A stretch of DNA of 64,000 nucleotides from Breviolum minutum Mf 1.05b.01 (Eukaryota; Sar; Dinophyceae; Suessiales; Symbiodiniaceae), in assembly GCA_000507305.1 (NCBI GenBank), contig DF239834.1, forward strand, positions 1 through 64,000, read 5' to 3'. Shown in pieces: positions 48,000-59,207 of this stretch. The first letter of the stretch is position 1. Every line of letters begins with the position of its first letter. The notes beneath the pieces were generated by a model. That model saw nothing but the letters and a program-made list of their open reading frames with translations. It did no database searches and was not told the origin of the DNA. The translations under genes and the position numbers were made by a program.

Positions 48000-48130
48000 G
48001 TGGCCACGCTGCAAGCAGGCGAAACAGGATCTCACCCTCTCCATGGCGTCTTCGATGCAATTTGGAAGAGTGGCGAGATGTTCGGGTTTAGAATTTCCCG
48101 GGTTTACCTGAGGGGAGAACGGTGGGGAGC
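48000..48130 (+). CDS. Candidate exon, unrecognised
   Basis: Acceptor TTTCCAG then VATLQAGETGSHPLHGVFDA and IWKSGEMFGFRISRVYL. Well composed. The phrase VFDAIWKSGE recalls an A1 peptidase helix, but its position after the DSGT exon does not fit that fold order, so I leave it unassigned. Confidence 0.4.
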
Positions 48131-48589
48131 TCGTGCGTCAAGACATGGTGATGCTTTGATATTTTCAAAAAGGCTAAGACAAATCCAAAGGAGTGGACAC
48201 CTCGCAAAATGTGGAACAGAAATCTGACTTATAGAAGCTGCTGGTTCATCGCTGTAGTCTTTTTGAATCACCCTTAGAGCTTTGAAGATGTGCGGAGAGA
48301 ACGAACAGAGTCCGATGACAAAGCGCTTCTGGAACTGATTGATGATCCAACAAAAAAGTTTCACAGGCGCAGGTGAAGACTTTCTCCAACAGGTCATTTT
48401 CAGGCGCTTCGGGAAGTGCGAAGTTGTTGATGCACGACCACTCATTGAGTTTGACCATCCATAGGTTTCATTTTATCACGAAAGCTGGATTTTTCCAGCT
48501 GGAGTTTCCTTTGCTTTAAAGCAAAATATGTATTGGGATGGGTTCTGTGCCTTTTTGCCTGATATATCAGGCCTTTGGGGGGGGGGGGG

Positions 48590-48706
48590 NNNNNNNNNNN
48601 NNNNNNNNNNNNNNNNNNNNNNNNNNNNNNNNNNNNNNNNNNNNNNNNNNNNNNNNNNNNNNNNNNNNNNNNNNNNNNNNNNNNNNNNNNNNNNNNNNNN
48701 NNNNNN
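48590..48706. other. Assembly gap (N run)
   Basis: 117 unresolved bases. A run of G (48577-48589) precedes it and a (CTCATC/CTCCTC)n repeat follows (48707-48830), so the gap is at low-complexity DNA. ORFs across it are artefacts. Confidence 0.98.
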
Positions 48707-48830
48707 CTCATTCTCCTCATCATCCTCCCCATCCTCATCATCATCCTCCTGCTCATTCTCCTCATCATCCTCCCCATCCGCATCATCCTCCTCCTTATTC
48801 TCCGCATCATCCTCACCATCCTGGGCTTCT
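48707..48830. repeat. CTC/ATC-rich simple repeat after gap
   Basis: Imperfect (CTCATCCTCC)n. A coding-like reading follows it (about 48870-49078, ALKLILDAFVDGLWAFLPPA and RKDRRDVKHTLKRRFVYRSC), which is a possible exon ending near a GTATAG donor. Confidence 0.75.
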
Positions 48831-49650
48831 TGAGGTACTCCCTTTACTTTTCCCAGCTTTCGTTCACCCCGCTGCACTCAAGTTGATTTTGGATGCTTTT
48901 GTCGACGGGTTATGGGCTTTTCTGCCACCTGCTGCAGGCATAACCAGACTATCCAGGAAAGACAGGCGCGATGTGAAGCATACACTCAAGCGAAGATTCG
49001 TCTATCGGTCATGTCCTTGGAAGGTTGCTGGCTGCCCATGCCAAGTGGCATGGTTGCTGGGCTGTATGGCGACTAAGGTATAGCAGAACTCCGCGGAGAA
49101 ACACACAATCACACACCAGGGAGAGCAAATCAAGAATGCTGATGCAAATCTATTTATGTATGCTATTGCATTCATGTTTTCGGAAGGAGACATGCGCAGA
49201 CAGTCATATTCTATTTACACACATGTATATATGTTTATATAATAATTGGCATATAATGTACTACATCTATGCAAGAAGTACACACCCAGGACCCATGGTC
49301 CGGTGTCTCTTCCAACATGCTTGCATTTTTTGCACGCCATGTGTACATTGTGTGCACAATGCGTGTGTGTCGTTGGTGTTGTGACCTCAACCTGTGTAAC
49401 TAATCGTGGAAGGTGACTGCGTGAAGTTTTAGGACCACAATTGGATGACTCACCAGACATGTCTAGAATCGTCTAGCTGTCCAGCCTCATGAAGTTGATG
49501 AGTAGCCCAGTTTGGAATTTGAACCTGTTGGATGTTTGCAGTTTCGAACATGATAGGTAGATCATACAAGGCTCAATACACCTTTGTCATCCATTTGAGG
49601 CTCTGGAGAAATGTCTCAGGTGCGCAACCGGTTGCTGGGAATTTTCAGGG

Positions 49651-49707
49651 CCACAGCAGTATCAAAACAAAGTGCTCAAGTTCCTTGAGATGGAACTTGC
49701 AGAACAG
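49651..49707 (+). CDS. Candidate short exon
   Basis: Acceptor ATTTTCAG, donor GTGAGT. Reads GPQQYQNKVLKFLEMELAEQ, a helical, charged peptide with ideal splice signals. The gene is unknown. Confidence 0.4.
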
Positions 49708-50024
49708 TGAGTCTCATAGCTAAGAATCTAAGATGCGAAAAGTTTGAAGGTGCTTTGCATGCCTAGTTGAGTTCTAAAAGAGTTCTAAAAGGTCAGCAGC
49801 GTCGAGATGGAATATATAGACCATTGAATATACTACTTTTTTGTTGTTGACCTGGAGAATGAAAACCATTGGATCCTCGACGCCATAAAAGTCCCCAATA
49901 TGCATCCAAGAAAAGAAGCACCACTGACGCACGGACATGTACACGTAGACACCCATCCACTGATACCTGATATCATATGTATATATATATATATATATCA
50001 TCATGTACCTCCAGAGAAATTCCT

Positions 50025-50249
50025 ACGTGGTGACTGATATGTGTGAGCAGGGTGGTGCTACCCGTTGTTTTGGTTTATCAGAAATATTTGGTTTCACCGG
50101 GGCTTCCGCCCACATTGTGAAACGACTCGAAACCGGGTTTCGTCCTTGGACAATCGGCCACCAGTCCGGGGCTTCCTTTACAGCCTCGGGAGCATACGCC
50201 TTGCAGATGCTTCTGGAGGTCATTCTGGGTTTCACAACACCATGAGGGT
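50025..50249 (+). CDS. Candidate exon, frame uncertain
   Basis: Open in two plus frames and on minus. One plus frame ends at a perfect GTGAGT donor (50250) and contains LGSIRLADASGGHSGFHN, faintly like peptidyl-tRNA hydrolase; the other reads ASAHIVKRLETGFRPWTIGH. No decision is possible from sequence alone. Confidence 0.3.
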
Positions 50250-50864
50250 GAGTCCCCACCAAACCTAGTATTGATTTACCAACAGTTGGCAGTCACTGCT
50301 TGAGTTCTTGAACAAATCCCATGCATTATGGATTTGCCCTTTAGTCAAATATGCCGCAAGAACAGTAGCCCCCAGCCAGAATCACTGACGACCGACACAG
50401 ATTGTTATGTTTGGGCTTCTTATTTGCTTCTTTCAAGTTTTTTAACCCCCCTGGAAAGTGCAAGTGCCGGGTTGAGAAGATGAGCCTGGCCTTCAAATTT
50501 CTCAATGGTTACAGTTGCTGTCTGATACTCCCAAGCTGATCTGGCGAGGATTGCAACAACTGGAAAAAGGGCATCGATCTAAATGCCTGGGGCCTTAAGA
50601 GAAGACCGAAGTTCGGGATTAGTTACCAACTAAACATTCAGGAATTTCTTCCAATCCTTGGAAACACTAGGGTCTTTCATATTAGCATGAAACTCGCATC
50701 CCCCATCACTGGTACTTGCCATGGCTTTCATCCTTGCAGTTGTCCCAGCATACCAAGGCTGAGATGCCCAGCATCAAGCTTCAGCTTGAAGGAGTCATGA
50801 AACCACAACAACTGCTTATTCACTAGCCACAGATGATTGGAATCTGAGGCATTTTCTGGGAACA

Positions 50865-51061
50865 ATGGAAAATAGGGAAAAACCCAGTGGCTCAACTCCT
50901 TCAGTTTTACCATGGCCCACCACAGGAGCAGATGGGACTCAGCAGGAGGTTGAACTTCTTCCTAGCAGCACCCAGCTCAGTCGGCACTCGGCACGGAAGC
51001 AGCGAGACTTTTTTGGGTCACCTGGTGGTACCTTGATTTCCCAGGCTATGTCGCAGAAGTA
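50865..51061 (+). CDS. Candidate exon or short ORF, Ser/Thr/Gln-rich
   Basis: ATG 50865 opens NREKPSGSTPSVLPWPTTGA, GTQQEVELLPSSTQLSRHSA and a basic end RKQRDFFGSPGGTL, stopping at 51059-51061. It looks like a disordered protein segment. It may be a first exon or an internal one. Confidence 0.4.
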
Positions 51062-51653
51062 ACCTCCAATGCAATGGTCTGGACTCAAAAGTATTTGCTA
51101 GGCCTGATGGCCTGCTTGTTTTGAAGGGGGGGGCTGGGGGCATGAGCAACAAGCTCAGCATGCGATAGGGATGATAGGGGCAAAGCTCATACCCAAAGTG
51201 GCACAAAGGTTGAACAGTTGAACACCTCAATTCATTCAAATTCCGCTTGATGATGTGCGAATATCTCCTCGTGTTTCTTCCACATCCCATGAATGATCAA
51301 TCCAAGCTCAGCTGACCTGCAGGCATTCTACCATACTGGTGGCCCGAGCTTGAAGAGGATTCGAGTTGTGCCACTCTTTTGGGTGCAGCTGACTATGTGG
51401 GCCATCAGGCCTGAATCTGAGGAGAGTGTGGTGATGTGAATATTGACATGTCTGGACCATGGATCATGGTTTTTGATAAAACGGCTTTCAATGGATGGAA
51501 GTGTTCCAGAAGGGTAACGTGCCAAAAGTGGTCCTTGAAACGCGACCAGTTTTGAGAACAAATCAGCCATGCTTTGCAAGCAGTGGCACTAGACAATGGT
51601 GTCATCATGATATCACCTGGGAAACCGTTCCAGCTGCCCGAAGCTGCAGTCAG

Positions 51654-51960
51654 GTATGGATTCTGGGCACCCCGCTCTTCTACAATCGCCGAGTCACTGG
51701 GCAGAAGCAGTCCAGAAAAGTATGGACGCCGTGTTCAATCCATTGTTTGCCATTATGCTACCATGGTGGTAGCAGCCTTTGTTCGAATCAAATCGATACC
51801 AGCACCTAACTAGTGAAACTTTTTTGTGCTGTGCGGTCCTGTTATTTTTATATTTCATTCAGTCGTGAGAACGACTAATGGCAACCCATCATCATACATA
51901 AAACCCAACAGTGCAGGTGTACTTCGACCTTGGCTGGAAGCTCAATGCTGACTCCACGGA
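51654..51960 (+). CDS. A1 aspartyl peptidase, C-terminal exons
   Basis: Exon from 51654 (acceptor GCAGTCAG) reads VWILGTPLFYNRRVTG, the conserved A1 block WILGxPxFxxYxxxFD. A further short exon at about 51914-51960 reads VQVYFDLGWKLNADSTE and ends at donor GTAAGA; QVYFDLG matches the yxVxfDL strand that follows. These fit as the end of the peptidase whose catalytic exons lie at 40.0-47.7 kb. The distance (4 kb, with a gap and unrelated candidate exons between) leaves open that they belong to a second copy. Confidence 0.55.
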
Positions 51961-52259
51961 GGTAAGATAGGTCTATCAGAGAATCAAAGGCTGAGGATTG
52001 ATATGTTGATATGCTACCTAGGCATTCTCCGGAGAATGGGCTTTTGATGGCTTTTGGGATTGAGGTCATCCACCAAAGATGGGCTTCAGTGAGGAGCCAT
52101 GTGGCAGCTGTTTGGTGCCCCAGTATGATGCCAGAAGGGTCACATTATCATTGCTTTGATACTTTTTTATCTTCTTTTTTGGGTGTGAGGTGCTTCAGGA
52201 GACTACCATACAGGCGACTTAGCATTGATTCAAGGTGGGGTGTTTGATGTGTGAAGCAC

Positions 52260-52594
52260 ATGGCAGAAAATGTGGTGCATATGCCAGGTGTGAATGCGAA
52301 TGTAGCCATGCGCCAACTGAGCAGCCCAGGGCGTGTTCCATGGCCAAAAGTGTCTGAGCCACTTGGCCCCTTGGATGTGCCGATTTGAAGGATTCTTCAG
52401 CAGAAACTTTTGATTTTCACCCTACAAGCGACTCTGATTTTCACTTCTTGTCTGAATGCCTCTGTAAGAGACTGCAGAAAAAGGGGCGTACAAGCTGCTA
52501 TCCTTCAGTGACTCAAGCCTGCCATAGCAAAGTTCAGAGAAACATAGATGCCGCAAGCATGTTACATCAGCTACATCAGTCAATGTTAGTCTAG
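52260..52594 (+). CDS. Candidate exons, unrecognised
   Basis: An ATG at 52260 opens AENVVHMPGVNANVAMRQLS, GRVPWPKVSEPLGPLDVP. From about 52390 another reading, DSSAETFDFHPTSDSDFHFL, SECLCKRLQKKGRTSC, follows in a different frame. Both are protein-like. Function unknown. Confidence 0.4.
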
Positions 52595-52619
52595 GGTCGA
52601 AGTAAGAACTCCACAACTC

Positions 52620-53466
52620 CCACAGTTTTGCGCAACCTGTGCCTGAGGATCAGAAGCTTGGTCTCCACTTGTCTGAAGGCCGCTCTCTTTAGCTTCACTG
52701 ATAACAATCCATGACAATCCATTTCCTTTGGCCAAGTGTGTCTCAAAAAACGTGTGCATCCATTGATTTCGGTTGAAACATGTTGAAAAGGCCGACTCAC
52801 TCTGACTCACTCTATCTCCCAGCAGCCTATAGCAGTCTGGTACAGGCCCAAACATTGTTTGTGGCGATACGACGAGTGCCACTGCCTTAGCACATGGAAG
52901 GCACTCGATGTGTTTTGGTTGGCTTAAACCATCTTAAGACCCTCATGGGAGGATTTTGACTCAGGATCTTCCAATGATTCTTGCCGTGCTTCGATTAATG
53001 TGTGGAGACAAGATGGTCGCAACCTCAGTGTGGAATTGATGGCCATCGACATCCATGAAGTTTTTTTTCTCCCCCAACTGATGAAATGCTTTGTATTTGG
53101 ATGAACAATGTACCTGATAGAGGAATCACAAACCAGGGCCTTTTGCAAATTTTTGTTGTGTCATGTTGCAGCACCAACATAGATGTCACAGGAGCACCTT
53201 GTCCCTTTTGCAGCTTTTGCCCTTTTCAGGTCACAGGTCCACGTTTTTTTCTCTTTTGTGTGTGTTTCGTTTTGTGACATAGAGACCATATCTAGGGGAG
53301 TTTAATGGGATCATTGATCATCTGATTTTGCCACCTGACCGAGTTTGGCCTGCTGAGTTATATACCAACATCTAGGGAGTAGGGCCTCACAGGTAGGCAA
53401 CATCCTAGTAAATAATGCAAGCATACAGTAACATACAGGTAAAATCAGGGAAACATATTTAGTTGC

Positions 53467-53543
<77 letters not shown>

Positions 53544-53900
53544 GGTCAGCCGAAGCTGAGAGTCTAGGTGGATCGATGGCAAGCGCGTCTTCGGCAAGAT
53601 GATGCTGGCGAACCGCAGGAGTTGACATGCTGAAATCCCATCAGAGAGGTGCTGGTACTCGATGTGTAGAGCATTGCGCTTTAATCATGGATTTGGGAAC
53701 GTGTTCAGCACTAATTTACGTATAAGATATACACACATGTATGTGTATATATAATATATATATAAGATGTTTTTACGTTTGTACCCATAGAGTCAGGAAC
53801 CATGTCATAGACCACATTAAGCAGAAAATGACAAAGTTTGATTGAAGTCAAACATTTATTGACGAAAGATTTGGAGGTGCCAAATCAAAATCAAATTCCT
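52620..53900. other. No supported gene
   Basis: Contains the (CAT)n run at 53468-53543 and AT-rich DNA around 53720-53770. Minus ORFs (52882-52586, 53628-53311) are shadows or poly-Asp artefacts. Confidence 0.4.
53468..53543. repeat. (CAT)n microsatellite
   Basis: About 25 uninterrupted CAT units, a longer copy of the type at 11722-11767. Confidence 0.97.
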
Positions 53901-53904
53901 TTTT

Positions 53905-53970
53905 TTCCCACTGGACCCGGCGAGGAAGAAGATCCCTCGAGTGATGCGGAGTCTGACCTCGAGTGATTTA
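53905..53970 (+). CDS. Probable terminal exon, acidic C terminus
   Basis: Reads PTGPGEEEDPSSDAESDLE and a TGA after a long T/C-rich stretch with suitable acceptors. A short acidic tail of this kind is typical of a nuclear or cytosolic protein end. The upstream exons are not identified. Confidence 0.35.
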
Positions 53971-54084
53971 AGGTAATGACTTCTGAGCTAGGCAATTGAG
54001 ATCAATTGATTCAAGTTCAGAAAAGAAGAGCATATATTTTTTGAATGTTTCTTTTTTCTGCTGTTTTTGATTTTTTTTTGAAAG

Positions 54085-54720
54085 ATTGTGGATGATTTGG
54101 CTCCCAAAGAATTCGGAAGTCCAGAAGTTAACCGAACTCCCAAAGGTTAGACGAAGCTGCGAAGGAAGAGGCAGAAAGAAAGGCTGGAGAAAAAGTGGCT
54201 GGGAGTGGTTGGCTCTAAAATCGATTGTGCCTTGCTTTTTTTTTCCAATGCTAGGCTTTTATGGTCAATTCCCAGGTTTCCTTCCTTGTATATCTGCCTA
54301 TGTCTAAAACTCCGTTCCATTTCGCGACACTGGTGGAGTTTGCAAGTCATCGTTGGCCATGTCAGATATTTGGCAAGCTTTGGGTTGTTGGAATGGGTAT
54401 GACAGGCAATGGCAACGTCCGGAACGTTGAACTTGGAAGTTGAAAAACATGTGCAAGCTCCGTTCATGCAGGCTCGTGAGGAGGAAGAAGAAGAGAGAGA
54501 GGCGGAGAATGGCAGACTATATAAAAGGTATGAGGATGGACACCAACATTGCATAGTCAATGCACTTCAAAAAACAGGTGATGCAAGTTGTGACATCTTG
54601 GAGCAGCCCTGTAAAGAGACGTAGTGGTTCAACAGGGCTCGCCGAAAACTTAACACGGGCCAATCGATCTCGTTCCCAAGATGGTGTGGCCATCGGATTC
54701 CACAACAGAATGTGTTTTCA
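54085..54720 (+). CDS. Candidate exons, charged coiled-coil-like gene
   Basis: IVDDLAPKEFGSPEVNRTPK (about 54085-54145), EAAKEEAERKAGEKVAG (about 54150-54205), SGTLNLEVEKHVQAPFMQAR with EEEEEEREAENGRLYKR ending at donor GTATGA (about 54403-54529), and SPVKRRSGSTGLAENLTRAN then RSRSQDGVAIGFHNRM (from about 54583). The run of Glu/Lys/Arg-rich helices suggests a coiled-coil or nucleic-acid-associated protein. Junctions not confirmed. Confidence 0.4.
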
Positions 54721-55215
54721 AAGCCTCCGGCGCTATAATATAGGTTGAGGAATGTTGAGGATATGTTTGTGGTAGACTTTTGTATGTGGAGAGCAGGGTA
54801 AGAGATAACATGATCAGGTTGATCATATATTCATATACCAATATATATATATATATATATTCAATGATTTGTGGCTCTTTCCCCCAAACCTATTTCGTTG
54901 AACGTTGAAAGCTGTGCAGTCACCAATATAAAACTGCCATTTCTTGGAGGCACGCAGGCTTGCCTCGAAGCTGGCTGTGCTTTTTGTGGTCCAGATGCTT
55001 AGCACCACATGACAAAGAGCCAATAATGCCATAGGCCATGGTATATCTTCCATGCCAGTTACTTACATTTTGAATATCAATGACTGATGTTCAGAACCGT
55101 TATGTTATGATGTATTGGTCACAGTTGCAGTGCAATATACGGGAGCTGTAGCAAGCCAGTCCTAGGGATGGTAGGAACAGGTCAAGCAGCCTCCGCATGC
55201 GTATCTTAGAACGGC

Positions 55216-55330
55216 ATGACAGGCTGCAAGGGGTGGGGACTGAACGTGGCTGCTGAGATCTCACCCGACTCCTACCACAAGAGCAAGAAGGTCGCAGATC
55301 AGGCCAAATTGTTGGGATTTGGATGGCAAG
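55216..55330 (+). CDS. Candidate exon, unrecognised
   Basis: Reads GLNVAAEISPDSYHKSKKVA and DQAKLLGFGWQ from an ATG at 55216. Good composition; no family. The AT tract at 54840-54860 lies upstream. Confidence 0.4.
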
Positions 55331-55889
55331 GGGGGAGGCTCCTTTCTTCAAAAAGTTTGCTTTCCCATTCAAAGATTTGTATAAGTGACTGGAATTGATT
55401 GGAGGTAACACGTTGCAAAGCCTGTTTTAGACTGCCTGATATAGTAGTCCTAACAAGGCCTCAAGCATGTGCGCACAGATTGAATTACCCAGCAGTCAAG
55501 AATGTCTTGTTTGACACAAAGCGCATTTTGGGATGTGGTGTGCAGATGGCACCAACAGGGTGTTCATAATCTCTGGGCTCTTGATCTGTTCAGGTCTTGA
55601 AGTGGTGTGAGCTCTCTGGCGCGCAGTGTGCTGAACCTGAGACAGGGACACCTTCTAAGGGGGACCCCTGGACCCTACTCTTGCCTGCTTTCATGCTGGG
55701 GTGAAGCTCAAATGGGGTGGATCATTCCCAAAATGATCTGAATCAATGTGAATGAACTATATATTCTGATTGGTTTGTCAATGCTGGAAATTGACAGAGT
55801 CGGAGCAGAGTCTGTGCAGATGACAACTAGCTTCAACACAAGCAGCCAACACGTTGGTTTGGTGCATCTGTGAAGGAGTTTACAGTTTA

Positions 55890-55990
55890 CCCTCCAGGAA
55901 ACTAACACATATCCTATATCCCACCTTGGGAAAAGGAAAAACCATCTTCAAAAGTGCCTTTCAAATGGGATATGTTAGTTCCCTGGAGGG
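55890..55990. mobile_element. Fold-back (MITE-like) element, copy 1
   Basis: The left arm CCTCCAGGAAACTAACACAT (55891-55910) pairs with the right arm ATATGTTAGTTCCCTGGAGG (55970-55989), with a few mismatches, around a core of about 55 bp. A second element with the same arm core (GAAACTAACATA) lies at 62450-62546. No transposase is encoded, so this would be a non-autonomous element. Confidence 0.6.
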
Positions 55991-56399
55991 TCAGTTTCAA
56001 CTTGATCAATTAAAAAACACATCGAAACAGCTTAGTGTCCTTGGTTTGGCCCAGGTGCCATCATCCCATCGCCTGATGTTTTGGTCTACACCCTTGCCAA
56101 ATATGCCGAGGAAAAGTTTCTTCCTCAGAGAAAAATCCAGGGATGGTAGATTCCATCCACTGGGAAGGATAATGACTCGAGGACAAAAGAGGAGTTTGGT
56201 TGGACCTATTTTGAATGGCTGCACTTTTTAAAGCATGATTGGTCGCCAAGGACTGGAACATCTGTGACTTTCCACCAAATTCATGGTGATGCAGACTCCT
56301 CGACGCAGCTTGGTCGCATCGGCAGCTTGCTCACATGGAATCATACAAAGATTTTCAATGCATTTCATTGATGATGAACTGTTTGGGGATTGGAGTTGC

Positions 56400-56589
56400 C
56401 ATGCTGGGAAGGTGTGACAAAGAGCTGGAGAAAGATTGGCCTCGATCTCAGTACCATATGGAACCATATGGAACCATCATCCATTGGCGCGTTTCGTGAC
56501 GCCCTGAGGACGGTCGCTGGTTCCATCCCCAATCGTCCTGACCTTAGCGCCGTCATCGATCTATGGCGGTTTCTGGCTGGGCCTGGCAA
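56400..56589 (+). CDS. Candidate exon, unrecognised
   Basis: Reads IGAFRDALRTVAGSIPNRPD and LSAVIDLWRFLAGPGN, ending at a perfect donor GTGAGT (56590). Helical, well composed. Preceded by a short duplicated ATATGGAACC at about 56456-56475. Confidence 0.45.
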
Positions 56590-56764
56590 TGTGAGTCAAG
56601 GTTGCAGGTTGCAAGAGGATCAACAGTGGTAGATGGCATGACATATATTTCAAATGGAAAAAATGATGATATCCTGTTCTTGATTCACTTGGAACATGGT
56701 TTACAACCATAGAATCCTTATATTTATCCCTTTATCACTGAAAAAACACAGAGCCATTTTCACA

Positions 56765-56970
56765 GTATGATTTCGGAACCAAAAAAAAGCCGCAAAAGAT
56801 TGGATTTTGGATGGGTGTTTTCGGTGGTTTTTGGATGGGAGGCTCCCAACAAAACCCCACCCGAATTCGAATTGGACGGGCTTTTCGGAGGCGAAACCTC
56901 GCCTTCTTTTGAGCTTCCGGAGCCAAGTTGCCGGAGCCTCCAGAGTTGGGATTTTTTTCGAGGCATGCTT
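56765..56970. other. Open block of uncertain strand
   Basis: One plus and two minus frames are open over about 200 bp with Pro/Gly/Phe-rich translations and internal GAATTC palindromes. It is more like a repeat fragment than an exon. Confidence 0.3.
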
Positions 56971-57109
56971 TAGGTAGGTATATATCTTTTTAGAATGCTA
57001 GATGCTAAAGATGAATTCTAAAGGGATGAAACTCGGATGAACATAAAACATTTCAAAAAAAACAATCAGGAAAACTGAAGAAAAGGTGAATAGAAAACGG
57101 CGAAGCCTT

Positions 57110-57400
57110 GGAAAGTAGATGCTTTTGCAGTCCTTCAGAGCTTTGAGGTTCACCAAATGGCCCGAAGCAAGCCTGGACTTCTTGAATATCGCGCACGACT
57201 CAGATGCATGGATGGGCTATTGGCTTCAAAAGGCAAAAGGATGCACAAGGCATTTTAAGGTCAATACTAGGTCACTATCTCAACACAATTTTCATGATCT
57301 CTGTGTCTAGACGATTAGCGGGGTTTCAAAAGATGGGGAAGGTTGCCTTGACAGAAACCTGGATGCTGCACTATTTGTCCGTTCGAGGCTGATGACCCTG
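57110..57400 (+). CDS. Candidate exons, unrecognised
   Basis: From about 57115, VDAFAVLQSFEVHQMARSKP and LLEYRARLRCMDGLLASKGK. Then after CTAG at about 57309, TISGVSKDGEGCLDRNLDAA and LFVRSRLMTLS. Both are natural globular-type sequences. No family recognised. Confidence 0.4.
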
Positions 57401-57647
57401 AGCAAAAAAATCGACATTTGCGATGGTTTGCGTGACATTAAATTCATGGAACTGTTTCTTTTTCATTCTTTTTCCACAGTTTTGGTAACTAAAGGCGATC
57501 CATCCCAACAACGGACTTAGATCACAAATGCCCCTATGACAAAGACGGCATTTTTCGAAAGGAAAGGTAGGTTTCCAATTCGCCAACAGCTTTCTTTTTC
57601 CTGATTTTTGAGATGGTTCTTTGATGTTCTTTGCTTTTGTGAACAGC

Positions 57648-57840
57648 TGGCTTCAACCTTCGAACATTTGAGGGTCTCCATGCCGAAGCGGATGCGAACC
57701 TGGGGCGGAGCAAAGTTGGGGCAAATGGCAAAGCCCTTGTTTCCTCGAACTCCATGATCCGCTGGTGCAAGGTGACGAATGCAACAAAAATTCACACAAC
57801 TCCAATTGTCTTACGCGTTTCGACTTCATCACCAGGGTCT
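57648..57840 (+). CDS. Candidate exon, two open plus frames
   Basis: After acceptor GTGAACAG, one frame reads AGFNLRTFEGLHAEADANLG and KVGANGKALVSSNSMIRW; another reads LASTFEHLRVSMPKRMRTWG. Third-position GC is similar in both, so the frame is undecided. Confidence 0.35.
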
Positions 57841-58639
57841 CCAAATTGTTGCTGCAGAATAATGGCATGAATCAACGTTTTGTCTTGCACATGGTATGAC
57901 GTCAAGCAGGTCAGCAGCAGTCCTCGCAGCAGCAAAACATGTGGCAGATCAAAGATGTTTAGGGATGTTTAGGGAGATTGGAACACGTGACATGTTTTGG
58001 GCATCTAGAAAGTCTAGACTAGACCCTTCAGAATCTCCTTGGCCAGTAACCTTCTAAACAGGTTTGGGAGGATAAGCCTGGAGATTTAAAGGTGTCTATG
58101 ATATGGTATGCTGTAGTATTTACAGTAGCATATAGTACGTAGTCACATAGTCAAACTGTATGCGAGGGGTAAATGAATGTTTGTAAGAATTCCCAAAGCT
58201 GCTGCTTGGAAGCAAGCTGGCTCTAAAGGCTTTGCTTGACATGATTGACATAGATGGATGCTTGGGAAGGCTGCGCACCCTTGCAAGGCTTCAAAGATGC
58301 TTCAAGTGCCAACTGCATAGACGATTTCCTATGGAAAGCATAAAGCATCAGAATTGAAGCTATAGACTTTAACAAGTAGACATCCTGCAAAACCTTGACA
58401 TGGATATTGAAAGCCATTTCAACTTGTTTTTGTTGAGTGGTCTCCAGTCAAAATGCAATAGGATTCATGGGGCTTTTGACTTACATGGTTCTTTCGTCCG
58501 CTTCGCTTGGTCAATCTCCAGTTCAACAAGATGGGGTATTTTGATGTTTCCGAGAACCAGAAAAATCAAAAAACTCTTCATGGCTTGGAGTCTTTGTAGC
58601 CTGAGTCCCGCACAACTAGCGGTGTTGCGAACACGGCGA

Positions 58640-58755
58640 ACTGGACTGAGCTGTCACCAACGTGACCCCAGAACCCAGGGCCCGGCCGTTTCGTGAGGTG
58701 TGCCAAGGGGAGAAAGTCGTTCAAGTTGTTGAAGTGCGACTGCTGTGCAAACTCA
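58640..58755 (+). CDS. Candidate exon, possibly upstream of the JmjC gene
   Basis: Reads TPEPRARPFREVCQGEKVVQ and VVEVRLLCKLNWTG. Plausible N-terminal sequence, though not linked by phase to the exons from 59208. Confidence 0.35.
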
Positions 58756-59207
58756 ATTGGACCGGATTTTTTTAGTAGCCTACTATGTAGTTTGAAGGAA
58801 TCCACAACCTACTCGCATTGGTTGATCAACCGAGCTTTCGAATTTCTGTTTGTGTGCAGCTGCTTGTCAAGTCATGTGCGTCTTGGATATCGTTGAGGTT
58901 GGATTGTCGAAAATCAAGGGCAACCAAACGACAGTATACAGCGGTTACATGACATGCTCTTCCGCGTCATTCATACACCCACAAAGAAGTTGAATTCTTA
59001 TTTTCTTGCAGAAATGAGACGCATGAATTGCACAAGGGATTGAAAAATTCCCCTGATGGAATCAGCACGTATCAGAGAATTGTAAGATGGTATCAGTTGT
59101 TTAATTTGCAGCTAGTGGACTCCTTCCATGTCCTTTACAGAGCATACCCCAGTGATTCGAATGCCACCTTGGTATGAGCAGCCATGGTCTTCTTCTTCCC
59201 CGTGCAG

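Noticed and set aside
48442..49083. ORFs across the second gap with Met/Arg-, His/Pro- or Ser-rich repeats
   Set aside because: They cross unresolved bases and a CTC/ATC repeat; the frames are artefacts.
50150..50249. Similarity of LGSIRLADASGGHSG to peptidyl-tRNA hydrolase
   Set aside because: The other conserved Pth blocks (N-terminal GxGNPG, the catalytic His region) were not found nearby, and the frame itself is uncertain.
51600..51655. Reading GKPFQLPEAAV as a peptidase segment before WILGTP
   Set aside because: It lies in a different frame directly abutting the WILGTP exon with no room for an intron.
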